This document shows, one piece after another, positions 7,246 through 16,193 of a stretch of 64,000 bases of DNA. The notes under the pieces are model-generated. The model was not told the origin of the DNA. It saw nothing but the letters and a program-made list of their open reading frames with translations, and searched no databases. Position numbers and translations under genes: made by a program. The stretch lies in the NCBI GenBank assembly GCA_910579395.1, contig CAJTUC010000010.1, positions 17,237 to 81,236 on the forward strand, written 5' to 3'. This DNA is from an uncultured Lachnospiraceae bacterium (lineage in GTDB: Bacteria > Bacillota > Clostridia > Lachnospirales > Lachnospiraceae). Each line of letters begins with the position of its first letter. The first letter of the stretch is position 1.

Positions 7246-8394
7246 CTAATCCGCCCTGACTGTTTCTTCTTCTACCATCTGCAAAGCCGCCTCAATCACT
7301 TTGTCCATATCATAATACTGATAGGCTCCAAGACGCCCGCCGAACAGGACCTGTGGCTGTGTTTCGGCGAGTTTCCGGTATGCGGCAAATAAAGTATTAT
7401 TTTTTTCATTGTTCACCGGATAGTAGGGTTCCTCTCCCGGCTTCCATTCCGTCGGATACTCTCTTGTAATAACAGTATCCGTCTGTTTTCCGAACTCAAA
7501 ATGCTTGTGCTCTATAATCCTCGTATAGGGAGTCTCCCTGTCCGTATAATTGACGACCGCATTGCCCTGATAATTATCACATCCCGGCAGTTTCTCCTGT
7601 TCAAAACGCAGAGCCCGGTATTCCAGATGGCCCAGCCGGTACTCAAAGAACTCGTCAATCATACCCGTATAAAGCACTTTGGAAAAAATATTTCCCTGCT
7701 TATCGGTAAACATCCCATTGTCTCCCACGGGAGCAGACTCTATATATTCCTGGTAACTGACACCCGTCTTTACTTCGATGCCGTGCAGCATCTTCTCGAC
7801 AATCTGCGTATAGCCGCCGATTGGAATTCCCTGATATGGGTCGTTAAAATAATTATTGTCGTAGGTAAAACGCAGCGGCAGCCTTTTGATGATAAATGCC
7901 GGCAGTTCCTTACAGTCGCGCCCCCACTGTTTCTCCGTATACCCTTTGACAAGCTTCTCGTATACATCTTTTCCCGCTAGAGACAGTGCCTGCTCCTCCA
8001 GATTCTCCGGCTCCTCGATATGAAGCGCTTCAATCTGTCTTGCAATTTCAGCCTTCGCTTCCGCCGGCGTCACAATCCCCCACATCTTGCTGAACGTATT
8101 CATATTGAAGGGCAGATTGTATAATTCATCGCGATATCTGGCAATCGGCGAATTGATGTAATGATTGAAAGACGCGAACTGTCCGATATAGTTCCATATT
8201 CTTTCATCCGATGTATGAAAAATATGGGCGCCGTATTTATGCACGTTGATGTCCAGAACCGATTCCGTATAAATATTCCCGGCAATGTGATTCCTTTTGT
8301 CAATGACAAGGACTTTTCTGCCTTTTCGGTTCATCTCATACGCAAATACGGCACCGAACAGCCCGGAGCCGACAATCAGATAATCATACTTCAT
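7246..8394 (-). CDS. glf: UDP-galactopyranose mutase
   Basis: 382 residues. The N-terminus MKYDYLIVGSGLFGAVFA is a Rossmann FAD-binding GxGxxG segment, followed by the family motifs GNIYTESVLDINVHKYGAHIFHT (split here as GNIYTE and HKYGAHIFHT) and YNLPFNMNTF; later come GYTEKQWG, PIGGYTQI and YYPVNNEKN. The enzyme converts UDP-galactopyranose into UDP-galactofuranose in the cytosol, for galactofuranose-containing surface glycans. Its start overlaps the stop of the upstream HTH gene by one base (TAATG), so the two are translationally coupled. It may supply a sugar to the large island or to the GT2-TPR enzymes next door. Confidence 0.96.
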   Translation of the reverse strand: MKYDYLIVGSGLFGAVFAYEMNRKGRKVLVIDKRNHIAGNIYTESVLDINVHKYGAHIFHTSDERIWNYIGQFASFNHYINSPIARYRDELYNLPFNMNTFSKMWGIVTPAEAKAEIARQIEALHIEEPENLEEQALSLAGKDVYEKLVKGYTEKQWGRDCKELPAFIIKRLPLRFTYDNNYFNDPYQGIPIGGYTQIVEKMLHGIEVKTGVSYQEYIESAPVGDNGMFTDKQGNIFSKVLYTGMIDEFFEYRLGHLEYRALRFEQEKLPGCDNYQGNAVVNYTDRETPYTRIIEHKHFEFGKQTDTVITREYPTEWKPGEEPYYPVNNEKNNTLFAAYRKLAETQPQVLFGGRLGAYQYYDMDKVIEAALQMVEEETVRAD

Positions 8395-8735
8395 TACTGC
8401 TCTACCGCCTGATATTTCTCAAGCTGCGCGTAATCTTCCATCAGTTCCAGCGCTTTCTTTCTTCCAGTCTTATTCAGTTTGATGTAGTACTGCATAACTC
8501 TGTTTTCCAGAATTTTGCTGCCGAGCGGACTCTTCTTGTCAAGCGGGGAGAAATCGACCGGATTCAGATTCAGTTTGTCACACATTCTGATAACTGTTCC
8601 ATACGCCATTCCTTCAATCCCCCTGTCGAGAGCCGTCACGAGCGTAGAATAGGGAATCTCCATCTCAATTGCGAATTGTCTTACACTCTTATACTGCGTT
8701 AAAATTTCTGTCTTCAAAATCTCTGCCTTGGTCAT
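8394..8735 (-). CDS. HTH (XRE/Cro-like) DNA-binding protein coupled to glf
   Basis: 113 residues, start at 8735 with AAGGAGGACTGGTT. Residues about 15-65 look like a lambda-repressor type helix-turn-helix (SVRQFAIEMEIPYSTLVTAL, then IRMCDKLNLNPVDF). The C-terminal half is helical (LNKTGRKKALELMEDYAQLEKY), typical of small XRE regulators. It is in one transcript with glf, so it may control glf or the divergent glycosyltransferase at 9044. A TATAAT-like -10 box lies at 8760-8765 on the minus strand, but no good -35 is seen. Confidence 0.8.
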   Translation of the reverse strand: MTKAEILKTEILTQYKSVRQFAIEMEIPYSTLVTALDRGIEGMAYGTVIRMCDKLNLNPVDFSPLDKKSPLGSKILENRVMQYYIKLNKTGRKKALELMEDYAQLEKYQAVEQ

Positions 8736-8850
8736 AACCAGTCCTCCTTAAAAGTAATCATTATACTCACCGAGAAGATAATCCCCCTTATCTCCCATGA
8801 TTTATTAATACTTTACCACATAAGTCAGGGAAAAGGAACCACTTATTCCG

Positions 8851-8887
8851 CTATTTTAACGAAATTTCGTTGCTTTGGTCAAAATAG
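8851..8887. promoter_or_regulatory. Palindrome in the divergent regulator/glycosyltransferase gap
   Basis: CTATTTT (8851-8857) and AAAATAG (8881-8887) flank a perfect 14-bp palindrome AACGAAATTTCGTT (8858-8871). It lies between the divergent HTH gene and the first GT2-TPR gene and could be an operator. The rest of the 308-base gap shows only the plus-strand promoter at 8966. Confidence 0.35.
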
Positions 8888-8965
8888 TGAAAAATTCGTT
8901 CGATTTATTGGGCAAAAAGTATAGAAACCTCTAATAAATCTTATCACAAATCACAAACATCATTA

Positions 8966-8994
8966 TTGTCGGAATACACAGAAAATGATAAAAT
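8966..8994 (+). promoter_or_regulatory. Sigma-A promoter of the first GT2-TPR pair
   Basis: TTGTCG (8966-8971), 17 bases, TAAAAT (8989-8994), about 50 bases upstream of the ATG at 9044. Confidence 0.6.
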
Positions 8995-9043
8995 AGTTCT
9001 ATAAAGTTTTTATTATCAGCGAGAGAAAGGCTTGATCACTACT

Positions 9044-10090
9044 ATGTTACCTATTTCAGTCTGCATGATTGCAAAAAACGAGGATATGCACATTGAAGAA
9101 TGTCTGAAAAGACTTCGTCCCTGTAAATTTGAAATCATCGTTGTCGATACCGGCTCCGTAGACAGAACGATGGAGACCGCGCATAGATATACGGATAAAG
9201 TCTACCGCTTTGACTGGTGTGACGACTTCAGCGCCGCCAGAAATTTTTCCATCAGTCAGGCGACAAATGACTGGATTCTGACCATCGACTGCGATGAATA
9301 TCTGGAAAATATAAATCTCGCCGATATCGGTGAAGCGCTTGAAGACAATCTCACCTCCGTCGGCATGATTGTCCGCAATAATCCTTACACGCTTCAGGGC
9401 GTCCGTTCCATCATGTCGGAACGCATTGGCAGGCTTTTTAACCGGAAATACTGCCATTATGAAGGCAGTATCCATGAACAGGTGACGACTCTGGACGGCA
9501 AAGAACCGGATACCTTTCCGATTCCCCTGACCTTTTATCATGAAGGCTATGTGGCGGAATCCGAAAAGCGGATGCGCGCTGCCCGTAATCTGGAAATGCT
9601 TCTGCACGACCTGGAATTGAAAGGACCTAATCCCTATATTTACTTTCAACTCGGTCAGAACTATATTTCCCTTAACGATATGGAAAAAGCAGCGCATTAC
9701 CATAAACTGGGACTGGAGCTCAACGCTGACCCCAATTCTGCTTTTGTTCAGAGTATGACAGAGACTTACGGCTACTGCCTGATCGAACTCGCCAAATACG
9801 ATTTGGCGCTTGCTTTAAAAAACAGATATGCGCAATTCTCCCATCATGCAGACTTCGTGTATATGATGGGCGTCATATATATGAAAAAAAATATGTGGGA
9901 AAAGGCGCTCCGGGAATTTGAAAAAGCGACCACCCTGACTTCCTACTCCCGCAAAGGCGTCAACAGCTACCGCGCATATTACAATATCGGCTCCATATAT
10001 GAAACATTGGGCGATAAGGAAAAAGCCAAAGAATATTACCGGAAATGCGGCGACTATAACAATGCCGTAAAAAGACTGGAAGAACTGTAA
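9044..10090 (+). CDS. GT2 glycosyltransferase with TPR tail, paralogue 1
   Basis: 348 residues from the ATG at 9044 (MLPISVCMIAKNE). A TTG four codons earlier is rejected because all five paralogues begin M-x-P-I-S-V-C. Residues 1-210 are a GT-A fold with the nucleotide site VVDTGSVDRT, the DDFSAARNFS segment and the metal-binding DxD in IDCDEY. Residues about 210-345 contain two or three TPR-like helical repeats (YIYFQLGQNYISLNDMEKAA, YYNIGSIYETLGDKEKAK). This GT2-TPR architecture is shared with SunS-type peptide glycosyltransferases, which act on proteins; the TPR part would bind the acceptor. Given the flagellar surroundings, flagellin is a likely acceptor (inference). Confidence 0.85.
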   Translation: MLPISVCMIAKNEDMHIEECLKRLRPCKFEIIVVDTGSVDRTMETAHRYTDKVYRFDWCDDFSAARNFSISQATNDWILTIDCDEYLENINLADIGEALEDNLTSVGMIVRNNPYTLQGVRSIMSERIGRLFNRKYCHYEGSIHEQVTTLDGKEPDTFPIPLTFYHEGYVAESEKRMRAARNLEMLLHDLELKGPNPYIYFQLGQNYISLNDMEKAAHYHKLGLELNADPNSAFVQSMTETYGYCLIELAKYDLALALKNRYAQFSHHADFVYMMGVIYMKKNMWEKALREFEKATTLTSYSRKGVNSYRAYYNIGSIYETLGDKEKAKEYYRKCGDYNNAVKRLEEL

Positions 10091-10127
10091 CTGATCACTG
10101 TGCCATGCAAAGGTTGGAAGAATTAGA

Positions 10128-11189
10128 ATGATGCTCCCGATATCCGTTTGTATCATTGCCAAAAATGAAGAAAAACATCTGGATGAGTGCCTGAAAAGAT
10201 TAGAACTCTACCATTACGAGATAGTTTTAGTCGATACAGGTTCCACTGACAGCACGCTGGAAATTGCCGCAAAGTATACCGATCGGATTTATCACTTCGA
10301 TTGGATCAATGATTTCAGCGCTGCCAAAAATTATGCTGTCGGTCAGGCTTCCAATGACTGGATCCTAAGCCTCGACTGCGACGAATATCTTGAAAGCATC
10401 GATGAAAAGCACCTTTCCCGATTAATGGAACAGTACCCCGAAGATGCCGGGCGGATTCTGCTCCGCAACCGCTTTAAACAAAGCGGACAGATTTCCATTG
10501 AAAATGTGCGGCTCTGCCGCTTTTTTAACAGGAAATTCTATCATTTTGCGGGGGCGATTCATGAGCAGGTAACGCGTAAGGATGACATTTCCGGTATCGT
10601 ACAGGCTTTCGCGGCTCCAATTACAGTCCTGCACGTCGGCTATGACGGTTCCGAGGAAGAAATGCAGGCCAAATCCCGGCGGAACATTACCCTGTTAGAG
10701 CAGGAACTGGCCTCTACTGGTCCTGATACCTATCTTTATTATCAGTTAGGACAAAGCTGCATGAAGCTGAGAGATTATGAAAAGGCTTATGAATGGTTCA
10801 ATCTGGGACTTTCGATGGATATCGATCCTTCGCAGGATTATGTACAGAATATGGTAGAATCCTATGGATATTGTCTGCTCGATATGAAGCGTTTTCAGGA
10901 AGCTTTACAACTCGAGAATATTTATGATATCTTTGCAGTCCGGGCAGATTTCGTTTTCCTGATGGGATTGATTTACATGAATAACGGACTGTTTGCAGAA
11001 GCTGTCGAGGAATTCAAAAAGTCTACTTCTATGGAACAGTTTTCGATAGAAGGCGTCAACAGCTACCGCGCATATTATAATATCGGCGTTATTTACGAGT
11101 GTACCGGGCATTTGGATGAGGCCCGGAAGTATTATAAAAAGTGCGGGGGTTTTGAGATGGCGAGAGTGAGGCTGCGGGAGATGGGGTGA
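10128..11189 (+). CDS. GT2 glycosyltransferase with TPR tail, paralogue 2
   Basis: 353 residues; start ATG-ATG at 10128 after GGAAGAATTAGA. Same layout as its neighbour 37 bases upstream: SVCIIAKNEEKHLDECLKRL, VDTGSTDSTLE, NDFSAAKNYA, DxD in LDCDEY, IHEQVT at about residue 145, then TPR-like repeats (YYQLGQSCMKLRDYEKAYEW; YYNIGVIYECTGHLDEARKY). The two share long identical stretches, such as GVNSYRAYYNIG, so they arose by tandem duplication. The different middle regions suggest different acceptors or sugars. It is the last plus-strand gene before the convergent 45-kb island. Confidence 0.85.
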   Translation: MMLPISVCIIAKNEEKHLDECLKRLELYHYEIVLVDTGSTDSTLEIAAKYTDRIYHFDWINDFSAAKNYAVGQASNDWILSLDCDEYLESIDEKHLSRLMEQYPEDAGRILLRNRFKQSGQISIENVRLCRFFNRKFYHFAGAIHEQVTRKDDISGIVQAFAAPITVLHVGYDGSEEEMQAKSRRNITLLEQELASTGPDTYLYYQLGQSCMKLRDYEKAYEWFNLGLSMDIDPSQDYVQNMVESYGYCLLDMKRFQEALQLENIYDIFAVRADFVFLMGLIYMNNGLFAEAVEEFKKSTSMEQFSIEGVNSYRAYYNIGVIYECTGHLDEARKYYKKCGGFEMARVRLREMG

Positions 11190-11248
11190 CTATTTTTTAC
11201 TTCTCTTTCCTTTTTCTCCAGTTATTTTTCATAACTCGTAACAATTAA

Positions 11249-11917
11249 TCAATATGGGGGAATTCCCATATATACCAGGCTTTTCTCTTCTTTATACATA
11301 GACTCCGCAAACTCATTTTTAAATTTCCTTATCATATTACAATACTTATGATATGCTGTATGATAAAAATTCCGTATGATAAATTCTATAAATAATGAAG
11401 GTGGTACGGCAGAACTCACGGGTATCCTGCAATTTTCATATTGTCCAATCGTCAAATGAGAAACCGGATGTTCTATTGGCTTTGCAATTTCTTCTTTATT
11501 CTCATAATCAAATCGCAATGGTACTGTTACAATCTGTTTATTTAATATGTCCGCATAAATTTCATCTTCCAGATAAATTTCCTCATTTTGTTGATATTCT
11601 AACAAATCTGGCGATGGAAAAAAGGATAACCTGTGATGAATTATCTTTTCCTTCTGAAAAGTATATTCCAGTAGAATCATAGCTCCATCAAGCATTTTAA
11701 GATTATATCCCCGCTTTTTTAACATTTCATAATAAACATCTCTATAAGGTACATTCTTTAAAAATATATTCGTGTTCAAATCTCCTATACACACTTTTTT
11801 CCTATCTTCACTCAACTGAACAATATACGGGAAATTCTGATCATCACACAATCCCGTTTTTATCAAATCCGTAGTCAACTCATTTAATTGTAAAAGTATT
11901 TTATTCGCATCAAACAT
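11249..11917 (-). CDS. Unrecognised protein downstream of SF1 helicase
   Basis: 222 residues from the ATG at 11917 (MFDANKILLQLNELTTDL), with AAAAGGCGAAAAGA upstream; a TTG six codons earlier is possible. It overlaps the helicase stop by 8 bases, so it is co-translated with it. No domain is recognised. It is a soluble, alpha/beta-looking protein with a central acidic stretch (YLEDEIYADIL) and an aromatic C-terminal part (FIEFIIRNFYHTAYHKY). The tight coupling says that it works with the helicase. Its convergent position opposite the GT2-TPR gene makes it the end of the minus-strand block. Confidence 0.75.
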   Translation of the reverse strand: MFDANKILLQLNELTTDLIKTGLCDDQNFPYIVQLSEDRKKVCIGDLNTNIFLKNVPYRDVYYEMLKKRGYNLKMLDGAMILLEYTFQKEKIIHHRLSFFPSPDLLEYQQNEEIYLEDEIYADILNKQIVTVPLRFDYENKEEIAKPIEHPVSHLTIGQYENCRIPVSSAVPPSLFIEFIIRNFYHTAYHKYCNMIRKFKNEFAESMYKEEKSLVYMGIPPY

Positions 11918-14060
11918 TCTTTTCGCCTTTTCCAAGTATGCTTCTTAGTCTTTCAAGTTGTTCTTCATCAAAGTCTTCCACATAAAGCTGACCTTCCTCA
12001 AATCCTTTAATCAAATCACTTACATTATTCTGTCTGCGCTTTAAGACATTTCTTTGTGCCTTACTCATATCGCGGTTTACGATATTCATTCTCTCCCTTT
12101 CATCCTTCGTCGGATAAATAAAGTTCAATTCAAAATTATGAGCTTTTACTTTATTAAATTCTTGTACCAGATTATCCATATCATTTCCAACACCCAAAAC
12201 TCTGACCCATGCTTTACTTCTTGTAATAGCAGTAAATAATCTGTTTCTGACTCTTGCTATTTCATTTTCATCATAAGCAGAGTAGCAATCCTGCGCATTA
12301 ATGATATAGACCATAGCTGCTTCATTGCCTTTAGCACGATATATCCCGGTAAAGACAATCGATTCATTTGCAAAAAAAACATCTGGTGAGGTATCGACAC
12401 CTGCTATATGTGATGGAATTTCTTTCTGATATAATAATGCTCGAATCGGCGCAACACTGTTTCTTGTTGTAAGTGGGTTTGGATTAATAACAATAATATC
12501 ATCCAAGCGCAGTTCCTCTGATTGTAAATTTTTCTGTATCTCATCAGCCACCCATTTACTTTGCTCTTCTACCGTCGTAAATGACTTAAATATTACTAAA
12601 TCATCTATCGACGAATGGCTTTCCAGAAATTCAGGACTGCTGTCATTATCCCTTTCCAGAATAACCCGTTTCCCGTCCTCTAACTGTCCCTCCTTAATCC
12701 TATAACCAACATCTTCCCAAAGTTCTTTATTTTCAAACATTTGCACAATACCGATGGAATTATCTGATTTCTCTCTATATACACCAAATCCCAATGCATG
12801 CGCCGTTACCAATGCAGGCCTGGAATTTCTATAACATTTATCCAAAATAATATCCTGTTTTGATTTGCCCGATTTATCATAAGAAAACGATACCCTGTAA
12901 TTTCCCATTTGGTCTTTGCCAAATATTTCTTCAGGGGACGGCAGGGATTGTGTACTTAAATTCTGTAATTCATCATACGCGTACACTAACCGTTTAGGTT
13001 CTTTCAATAATTCATAACACATCCTCAGGAAATGCGGTGAAAAATCCTGCGCTTCATCCACTAGAATAGCATCATAAATGGCACAGCTGCCGTTCATCTC
13101 ATTGATTGCCTTTTCACATACCTTCCCAAATGTATTTTCAGAATAAAGTCTTCTGGCACTCATATAATCATAATAATTAATTCCCTGTAAAGTACAAAAC
13201 GTATAATATATCCCATTCTGATATTCTCCGCCCGGTGCCCCCCAAGCATGGATAATCTGCAGATTGTCCCAGTCAGGTTCTTCTCCCGTCTGTTCAATCG
13301 TAAAAGTATTGATCAGCTGTCTGAATTGTCCCTTTAATGCTCTTGTGTTAAATGTAACCGCAATTTTCCATTCCGGATGCTGTGCATGCAGATAAGCAGT
13401 TTTTAAAGCAAGTACAATTGTTTTTCCTGAACCGGCCAATCCTCTGATCCGCTGTACTCCTTCAAACGTTTCGATTACTGCTCTGCTCTGTTGACTGTCC
13501 AAATTAGCAATAGAATCCTCTACTAATTTCAGCTTTGCCCCTTTTGAATCTTCTTTTAACGCATTCCTTTTCCTTTTATTTCTTCTAATGGTAGAAATAG
13601 ATTGCAGTACAGCAACTAATTTTTCAAAATATTCAGAATTACTCCATTCTATTTCGTTCAAACATTTATCCAGATTGTCCCCGTTGCATATTAAATATCC
13701 ATCCTCCTCCACGGCTTCTCTCAATGCCGGTGCGAATGTAATTACGGATATTTTAATACACAAATCCCTTTTATACATTAAATCTTTAAAATTCCGCAGC
13801 TTTGCCTCCATTTTATTATAACTGTCATCCTGCTTTTCTTCATAATTCTCAATATCTGCATTTTCAACCAGATTAAATATAACTAATCCTTTCCCTCTGG
13901 ATAAGTACATCGCATCAATTGGGTATGGTCCGTCTGCTGTACCAATAATCGGATAGCCAATATATAAATATCCATCCCATTCCGTATGAGATTCAAAAAA
14001 ATCTGCCAACTGCCTGCTTGCCATCGGCTTATGTGTCGCACCTGTTACAATCGAAACCAT
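11910..14060 (-). CDS. UvrD/Rep-like SF1 helicase with nuclease-like N-terminal domain
   Basis: 716 residues, start at 14060 with AAGGAGCAGCG. Residues about 1-130 resemble a NERD/restriction-endonuclease-like fold (PIDAMYLSRGKGLVIFNLVE), but the expected E-x-K of an active nuclease is absent (FNLVE), so this part may be non-catalytic. The rest is a superfamily 1 helicase: Walker A GLAGSGKT (207-214), Walker B DEAQDF (335-340), the YRAKGNEAAMVYII segment, and motif VI RNRLFTAITRSKAW. Such proteins unwind DNA or RNA and occur both in repair and in phage-defence islands. It sits between a small ORF and an unrecognised gene in a coupled trio at the end of the sugar block, to which it has no obvious metabolic link. 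Confidence 0.85.
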   Translation of the reverse strand: MVSIVTGATHKPMASRQLADFFESHTEWDGYLYIGYPIIGTADGPYPIDAMYLSRGKGLVIFNLVENADIENYEEKQDDSYNKMEAKLRNFKDLMYKRDLCIKISVITFAPALREAVEEDGYLICNGDNLDKCLNEIEWSNSEYFEKLVAVLQSISTIRRNKRKRNALKEDSKGAKLKLVEDSIANLDSQQSRAVIETFEGVQRIRGLAGSGKTIVLALKTAYLHAQHPEWKIAVTFNTRALKGQFRQLINTFTIEQTGEEPDWDNLQIIHAWGAPGGEYQNGIYYTFCTLQGINYYDYMSARRLYSENTFGKVCEKAINEMNGSCAIYDAILVDEAQDFSPHFLRMCYELLKEPKRLVYAYDELQNLSTQSLPSPEEIFGKDQMGNYRVSFSYDKSGKSKQDIILDKCYRNSRPALVTAHALGFGVYREKSDNSIGIVQMFENKELWEDVGYRIKEGQLEDGKRVILERDNDSSPEFLESHSSIDDLVIFKSFTTVEEQSKWVADEIQKNLQSEELRLDDIIVINPNPLTTRNSVAPIRALLYQKEIPSHIAGVDTSPDVFFANESIVFTGIYRAKGNEAAMVYIINAQDCYSAYDENEIARVRNRLFTAITRSKAWVRVLGVGNDMDNLVQEFNKVKAHNFELNFIYPTKDERERMNIVNRDMSKAQRNVLKRRQNNVSDLIKGFEEGQLYVEDFDEEQLERLRSILGKGEKNV

Positions 14061-14306
14061 TTACGCTGCTCCTTTTACAAAATTTATTCGAATTTCCGGC
14101 TGAACCGCCTGAATCACATTATATGCATCAAGAAATAAGACTTGTTCATTAGTTAACGTAATGATACCATTCCAAGTGATAAAAAGCAATATATTTCTTT
14201 TTTCTTCCTTATAAGTTTCTTCCTTATAAGCTTCCTTATCAGAATTCTCATAAGCCTTCTTATAAAAAACTTGACAGCGAAAACCTGTCCTCCTAATATC
14301 TTCCAA
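14061..14306 (-). CDS. Possible 81-residue protein upstream of the helicase
   Basis: A frame opening at TTG (14306) ends in TAA directly before the helicase ATG (TAAATG). The first half is highly charged and repetitive (KEAYKEETYKEEKR), encoded by three near-copies of TTATAAGGAAG; the second half looks folded (LLFITWNGIITLTNEQVLFL). It overlaps the end of the dehydrogenase gene by 14 bases. No ribosome binding site precedes the TTG, so the true start is uncertain, and the frame may not be translated. If real it would be the third member of the helicase trio. Confidence 0.35.
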   Translation of the reverse strand: MEDIRRTGFRCQVFYKKAYENSDKEAYKEETYKEEKRNILLFITWNGIITLTNEQVLFLDAYNVIQAVQPEIRINFVKGAA

Positions 14307-15336
14307 CCATCACTTTGTTTGTAAAAACGGCTTTATCCTGCATGACTTCTAATCCATCCTGCAGCATATCAAAAGAAAACCTTTGCGTGATTTGTGCGGC
14401 GGGACGAATTTTTCCTTCCTCTACTGCTCTGACAGTCATATTCCAGTCATCCTCTTTCTCTTTTGTAAAAGAAGAGTTCCATGTTCCATAAATCGTGAGT
14501 TGCTGACGCAGAATCTTCCAGTATACCTGTTTCTCAAACTCGATATCTCCCGCCGGATTCCCGACAAAAACAACCTGTCCGCCCGCTCTTGCAGAACTGA
14601 CCGCATGATTTATACTGTCCTTCACACCTACACATTCAAAAACGATATCTACACCTGTACCACTCGTCTGTTCTCCGATAAAATCAACCGGATTTTTTTC
14701 GCGGCTGTTACAAAAAGTACATTCCGCAAATCCTGCCAATAAATTCCGCTGCTCTTCCCGCGTTCCGATGGCATACAGATTTTTAACTCCCATCGCATTG
14801 AGCCATTGAATCACTAATGTGCCGATCGTTCCACAGCCATATACTGCCGCTGAGCCGACCTCCCCCATATCAGCCTGCCTGATCGCATGTAAGGCAACAC
14901 CGGCAGGTTCCAGCATTGCAGCATCTTCAAAACTGACCTTAGGCGGAAGTTCTATCAAGTTCCACGCCGGAACTGCAGCGTATTCCGCAAAACCGCCATC
15001 CGTTCTGGAGCCCAGATAATTATAGGACTGACACATTTCGTAAGCCTTCTTCTTACATTGCTCACATTTCATACAAGGCATTAACGGAAAAACGCCCACT
15101 CGTTTCCCAATCAGATAGTTGTTGTTCTTCGATGCGGCCTGCCGTACAATTCCTGCAAATTCATGGCCGGGAACCGTTGGAAAATGATATGTGCCCGTTT
15201 TAAAAATCCGTGGGATATCGGAGCCGCATATTCCTGCATTCATTACCTCCACAAGCACTTCGTCCGCGCCAAGCTGCGGTATCTGAACATCTTTATATAC
15301 TAATTGGCCTATTCCCTCCAGCACATACGCTTTCAT
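14293..15336 (-). CDS. Zinc-dependent alcohol dehydrogenase, TarJ-like alditol-phosphate dehydrogenase
   Basis: 347 residues, start 15336 with GGAGAAGATGC. Medium-chain dehydrogenase: catalytic zinc site NAGICGSDIPR and GHEFAG, structural four-cysteine loop MPCMKCEQCKKKAYEMC at about residues 93-109, and a Rossmann NAD(P) site AAVYGCGTIGTLVIQW. Close relatives include galactitol-1-phosphate and ribulose-5-phosphate dehydrogenases. Next to an IspD/TarI-like cytidylyltransferase and a pentulose-phosphate epimerase-like gene, the likely role is reduction of a ketopentose phosphate to a pentitol phosphate (inference), the TarJ step of CDP-ribitol synthesis. Confidence 0.8.
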   Translation of the reverse strand: MKAYVLEGIGQLVYKDVQIPQLGADEVLVEVMNAGICGSDIPRIFKTGTYHFPTVPGHEFAGIVRQAASKNNNYLIGKRVGVFPLMPCMKCEQCKKKAYEMCQSYNYLGSRTDGGFAEYAAVPAWNLIELPPKVSFEDAAMLEPAGVALHAIRQADMGEVGSAAVYGCGTIGTLVIQWLNAMGVKNLYAIGTREEQRNLLAGFAECTFCNSREKNPVDFIGEQTSGTGVDIVFECVGVKDSINHAVSSARAGGQVVFVGNPAGDIEFEKQVYWKILRQQLTIYGTWNSSFTKEKEDDWNMTVRAVEEGKIRPAAQITQRFSFDMLQDGLEVMQDKAVFTNKVMVGRY

Positions 15337-15464
15337 TGCATCTTCTCCATTTCATCCCATATTTCCCGTGATTCCAGATCACAATCTACCTGTTTTAGAT
15401 CAAAATACATCTATTGCACACACCATGCGCCTATTCCTCATGCGCCCATCTCATGCACTTATCC

Positions 15465-16151
15465 CTATTCTCTTGTCATTGCCTCAAAGCGTTCTAAGTC
15501 CGCCTTTGTCGTGATCTTAAAATTGCTTTCCTCTCCCGGGATCATGGCAATATCCATCCCCGCCATAACCGCAGGTTCCGTAGAGCCGTTTATCCGAGTA
15601 ATTTTATCCGGTATGAGAAGCCGGTTCGCTTCATAATACTTTCCCAGCAAAAAGGCTTCCGGCGCCTGCCCTGCATAGACCTTCTCCCTCTCCAGAAGCG
15701 ATGAAATCCGTTTTCCATCCCCCAGATATACGGTATCCTTCATCGGCAGGACCGGCACTACTCCATCGTGCTCCTTACAGGCATCCACACAAGCCGAGAG
15801 CAGGGACATAGAGACCAGCGGTCTCGCCGCATCATGAACAATGACTACATCCGTCTCTTCCGCATATTGAACGATATCCTGAAGGCCGTTAAAAATAGAA
15901 TACTGTCTGTTGCTTCCCGGTGCGGAAAAGCCTTTGAATTTATGCAAGGCAGCCACCGGCATCTGTTCCTGTATCGTTTCCCGCCACTCCGCATGTGCAA
16001 CAATCTGTACCGCATCAATCTGCGGATGCGTGCCGAATATCTCTAAACAATGGGAAATAACTGTTTTGCCTTTTACCTCTATGTACTGTTTGGGAATATC
16101 GGAACCGAGTCTCATTCCGGTTCCGCCTGCCAGTATCAGTGCTATATTCAT
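15465..16151 (-). CDS. IspD/TarI-family cytidylyltransferase, probable CDP-alditol synthesis
   Basis: 228 residues, start 16151 after GGAGGATTTCG. It has the CTP-binding loop LILAGGTGMRLGSDIPKQY at residues 5-23, VVIVHDAARPLVS at about 101-113, the PMKDTVY segment and INGSTEPAVMAG near the end. The family contains IspD (isoprenoid pathway) and TarI (CDP-ribitol for teichoic acid). The position between the TarJ-like dehydrogenase and the pentulose-phosphate epimerase-like gene favours TarI-type activation of ribitol-5-phosphate or another pentitol phosphate. A housekeeping IspD role cannot be excluded by sequence alone. Confidence 0.8.
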   Translation of the reverse strand: MNIALILAGGTGMRLGSDIPKQYIEVKGKTVISHCLEIFGTHPQIDAVQIVAHAEWRETIQEQMPVAALHKFKGFSAPGSNRQYSIFNGLQDIVQYAEETDVVIVHDAARPLVSMSLLSACVDACKEHDGVVPVLPMKDTVYLGDGKRISSLLEREKVYAGQAPEAFLLGKYYEANRLLIPDKITRINGSTEPAVMAGMDIAMIPGEESNFKITTKADLERFEAMTRE

Positions 16152-16193
16152 CGAAATCCTCCATTTTTCAGTCCAATGACCATACCTTTCTCT

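Noticed and set aside
7069..7392. 107-codon plus-strand frame, and its 60-codon mirror at 6896-7078
   Set aside because: Both are produced by the arms of the long inverted repeat, which is why they share residues; no start signals.
9056..9703. 215-codon minus-strand frame
   Set aside because: Antisense shadow of the first GT2-TPR gene, whose motifs are all conserved.
15465..16151. Housekeeping ispD of the isoprenoid pathway
   Set aside because: Not excluded, but the direct neighbours (TarJ-like and Rpe-like genes, TagF-like transferase) favour a CDP-alditol role; no other isoprenoid gene is near.
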